A DNA stretch of 6,022 nt from an uncultured Fimbriimonadales bacterium (GTDB lineage Bacteria; Armatimonadota; Fimbriimonadia; Fimbriimonadales; GBS-DC): the NCBI GenBank assembly GCA_937934465.1, contig CALGZO010000153.1:1-6022 (forward strand), in the 5' to 3' direction. This document shows positions 5,982 to 6,022 of the stretch, one piece after another. A model generated the notes under the pieces. It searched no databases, was not told the DNA's origin, and saw only the letters and a list, made by a program, of their open reading frames with translations. Position 1 is the stretch's first letter. Each line of letters starts with the position of its first letter. The translations under genes and the position numbers were made by a program.

Positions 5982-6022
5982 TGGCTGCCGGGGGTGGATT
6001 CGAACCACCACTACCAGATCCA
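5982..6022 (-). tRNA. tRNA, 3' portion, probably tRNA-Gln (cut by window edge)
   Basis: Read on the minus strand, the segment gives the end of an anticodon loop (TGGA, 6022-6019), an anticodon-stem 3' half (TCTGG), a 4-base variable region (TAGT), a T-stem GGTGG pairing with CCACC around the loop TTCGAAT, the acceptor 3' strand CCCGGCA, discriminator G and an encoded CCA. The implied first pair U1-A72, the G73 discriminator and anticodon bases U35-G36 (NUG) fit tRNA-Gln. Base 34 and the D-arm are outside the window. If the variable region were 5 bases, the anticodon would end in U and Asn would be possible, but that puts G at position 38, which is unusual. The tRNA call is secure; the amino acid is moderate. 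Confidence 0.85.

Noticed and set aside
5970..6011. Extended transaldolase start at GTG 6011
   Set aside because: The extra 14 residues translate the tRNA acceptor and T-arm, and MKLFVDTG at 5969 has a good ribosome binding site and matches the family N-terminus.
1..6022. CRISPR array, insertion sequence or inverted terminal repeats
   Set aside because: No regularly spaced direct repeats with unique spacers, no transposase motifs and no terminal inverted repeats were seen.

Overview
The window is GC-rich (above 60% by eye) and densely coding. It holds four protein genes and the 3' part of one tRNA gene, with no intergenic stretch longer than 27 bases. An MlaE/MlaF lipid transporter pair implies a diderm bacterium. 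The large first gene joins a SpoIVB-type S55 peptidase region to a beta-propeller and Ig-like modules. That style is familiar from Armatimonadota, Acidobacteriota and related GC-rich environmental phyla. I lean towards Armatimonadota or a neighbour, but this is inference from gene style and not proven.

Layout: 2-3730 (+) is a long ORF, open at the left edge, encoding the S55/propeller protein. At 3758-4555 (+) lies mlaE, and at 4552-5304 (+) mlaF, overlapping mlaE by an ATGA. These three genes are probably one transcription unit. On the other strand, a tRNA (partial, probably tRNA-Gln, 5982-6022) is followed 12 bases later by a TalC-type transaldolase gene (5310-5969), whose end meets mlaF with only 5 bases between them.

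How they work together: MlaE and MlaF are the membrane and ATPase subunits of an MCE-type phospholipid transporter. The MCE-domain partner (MlaD) and the other Mla components are not in the window. The upstream S55/propeller protein is likely exported and may act in the same envelope process, but only its position suggests this. The transaldolase is ordinary pentose-phosphate metabolism and seems unrelated, although its coupling to the tRNA is notable.

The most striking signal is in the DNA words. GGCC never occurs on a full reading of the 6 kb, CCGG occurs six times and GATC only four times. Synonymous codons are chosen so as not to create these words: Ile after a G-ending codon is ATA or ATT almost without exception, and Ala after a G-ending codon is never GCC. 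This looks like strong restriction-site avoidance at several palindromes.
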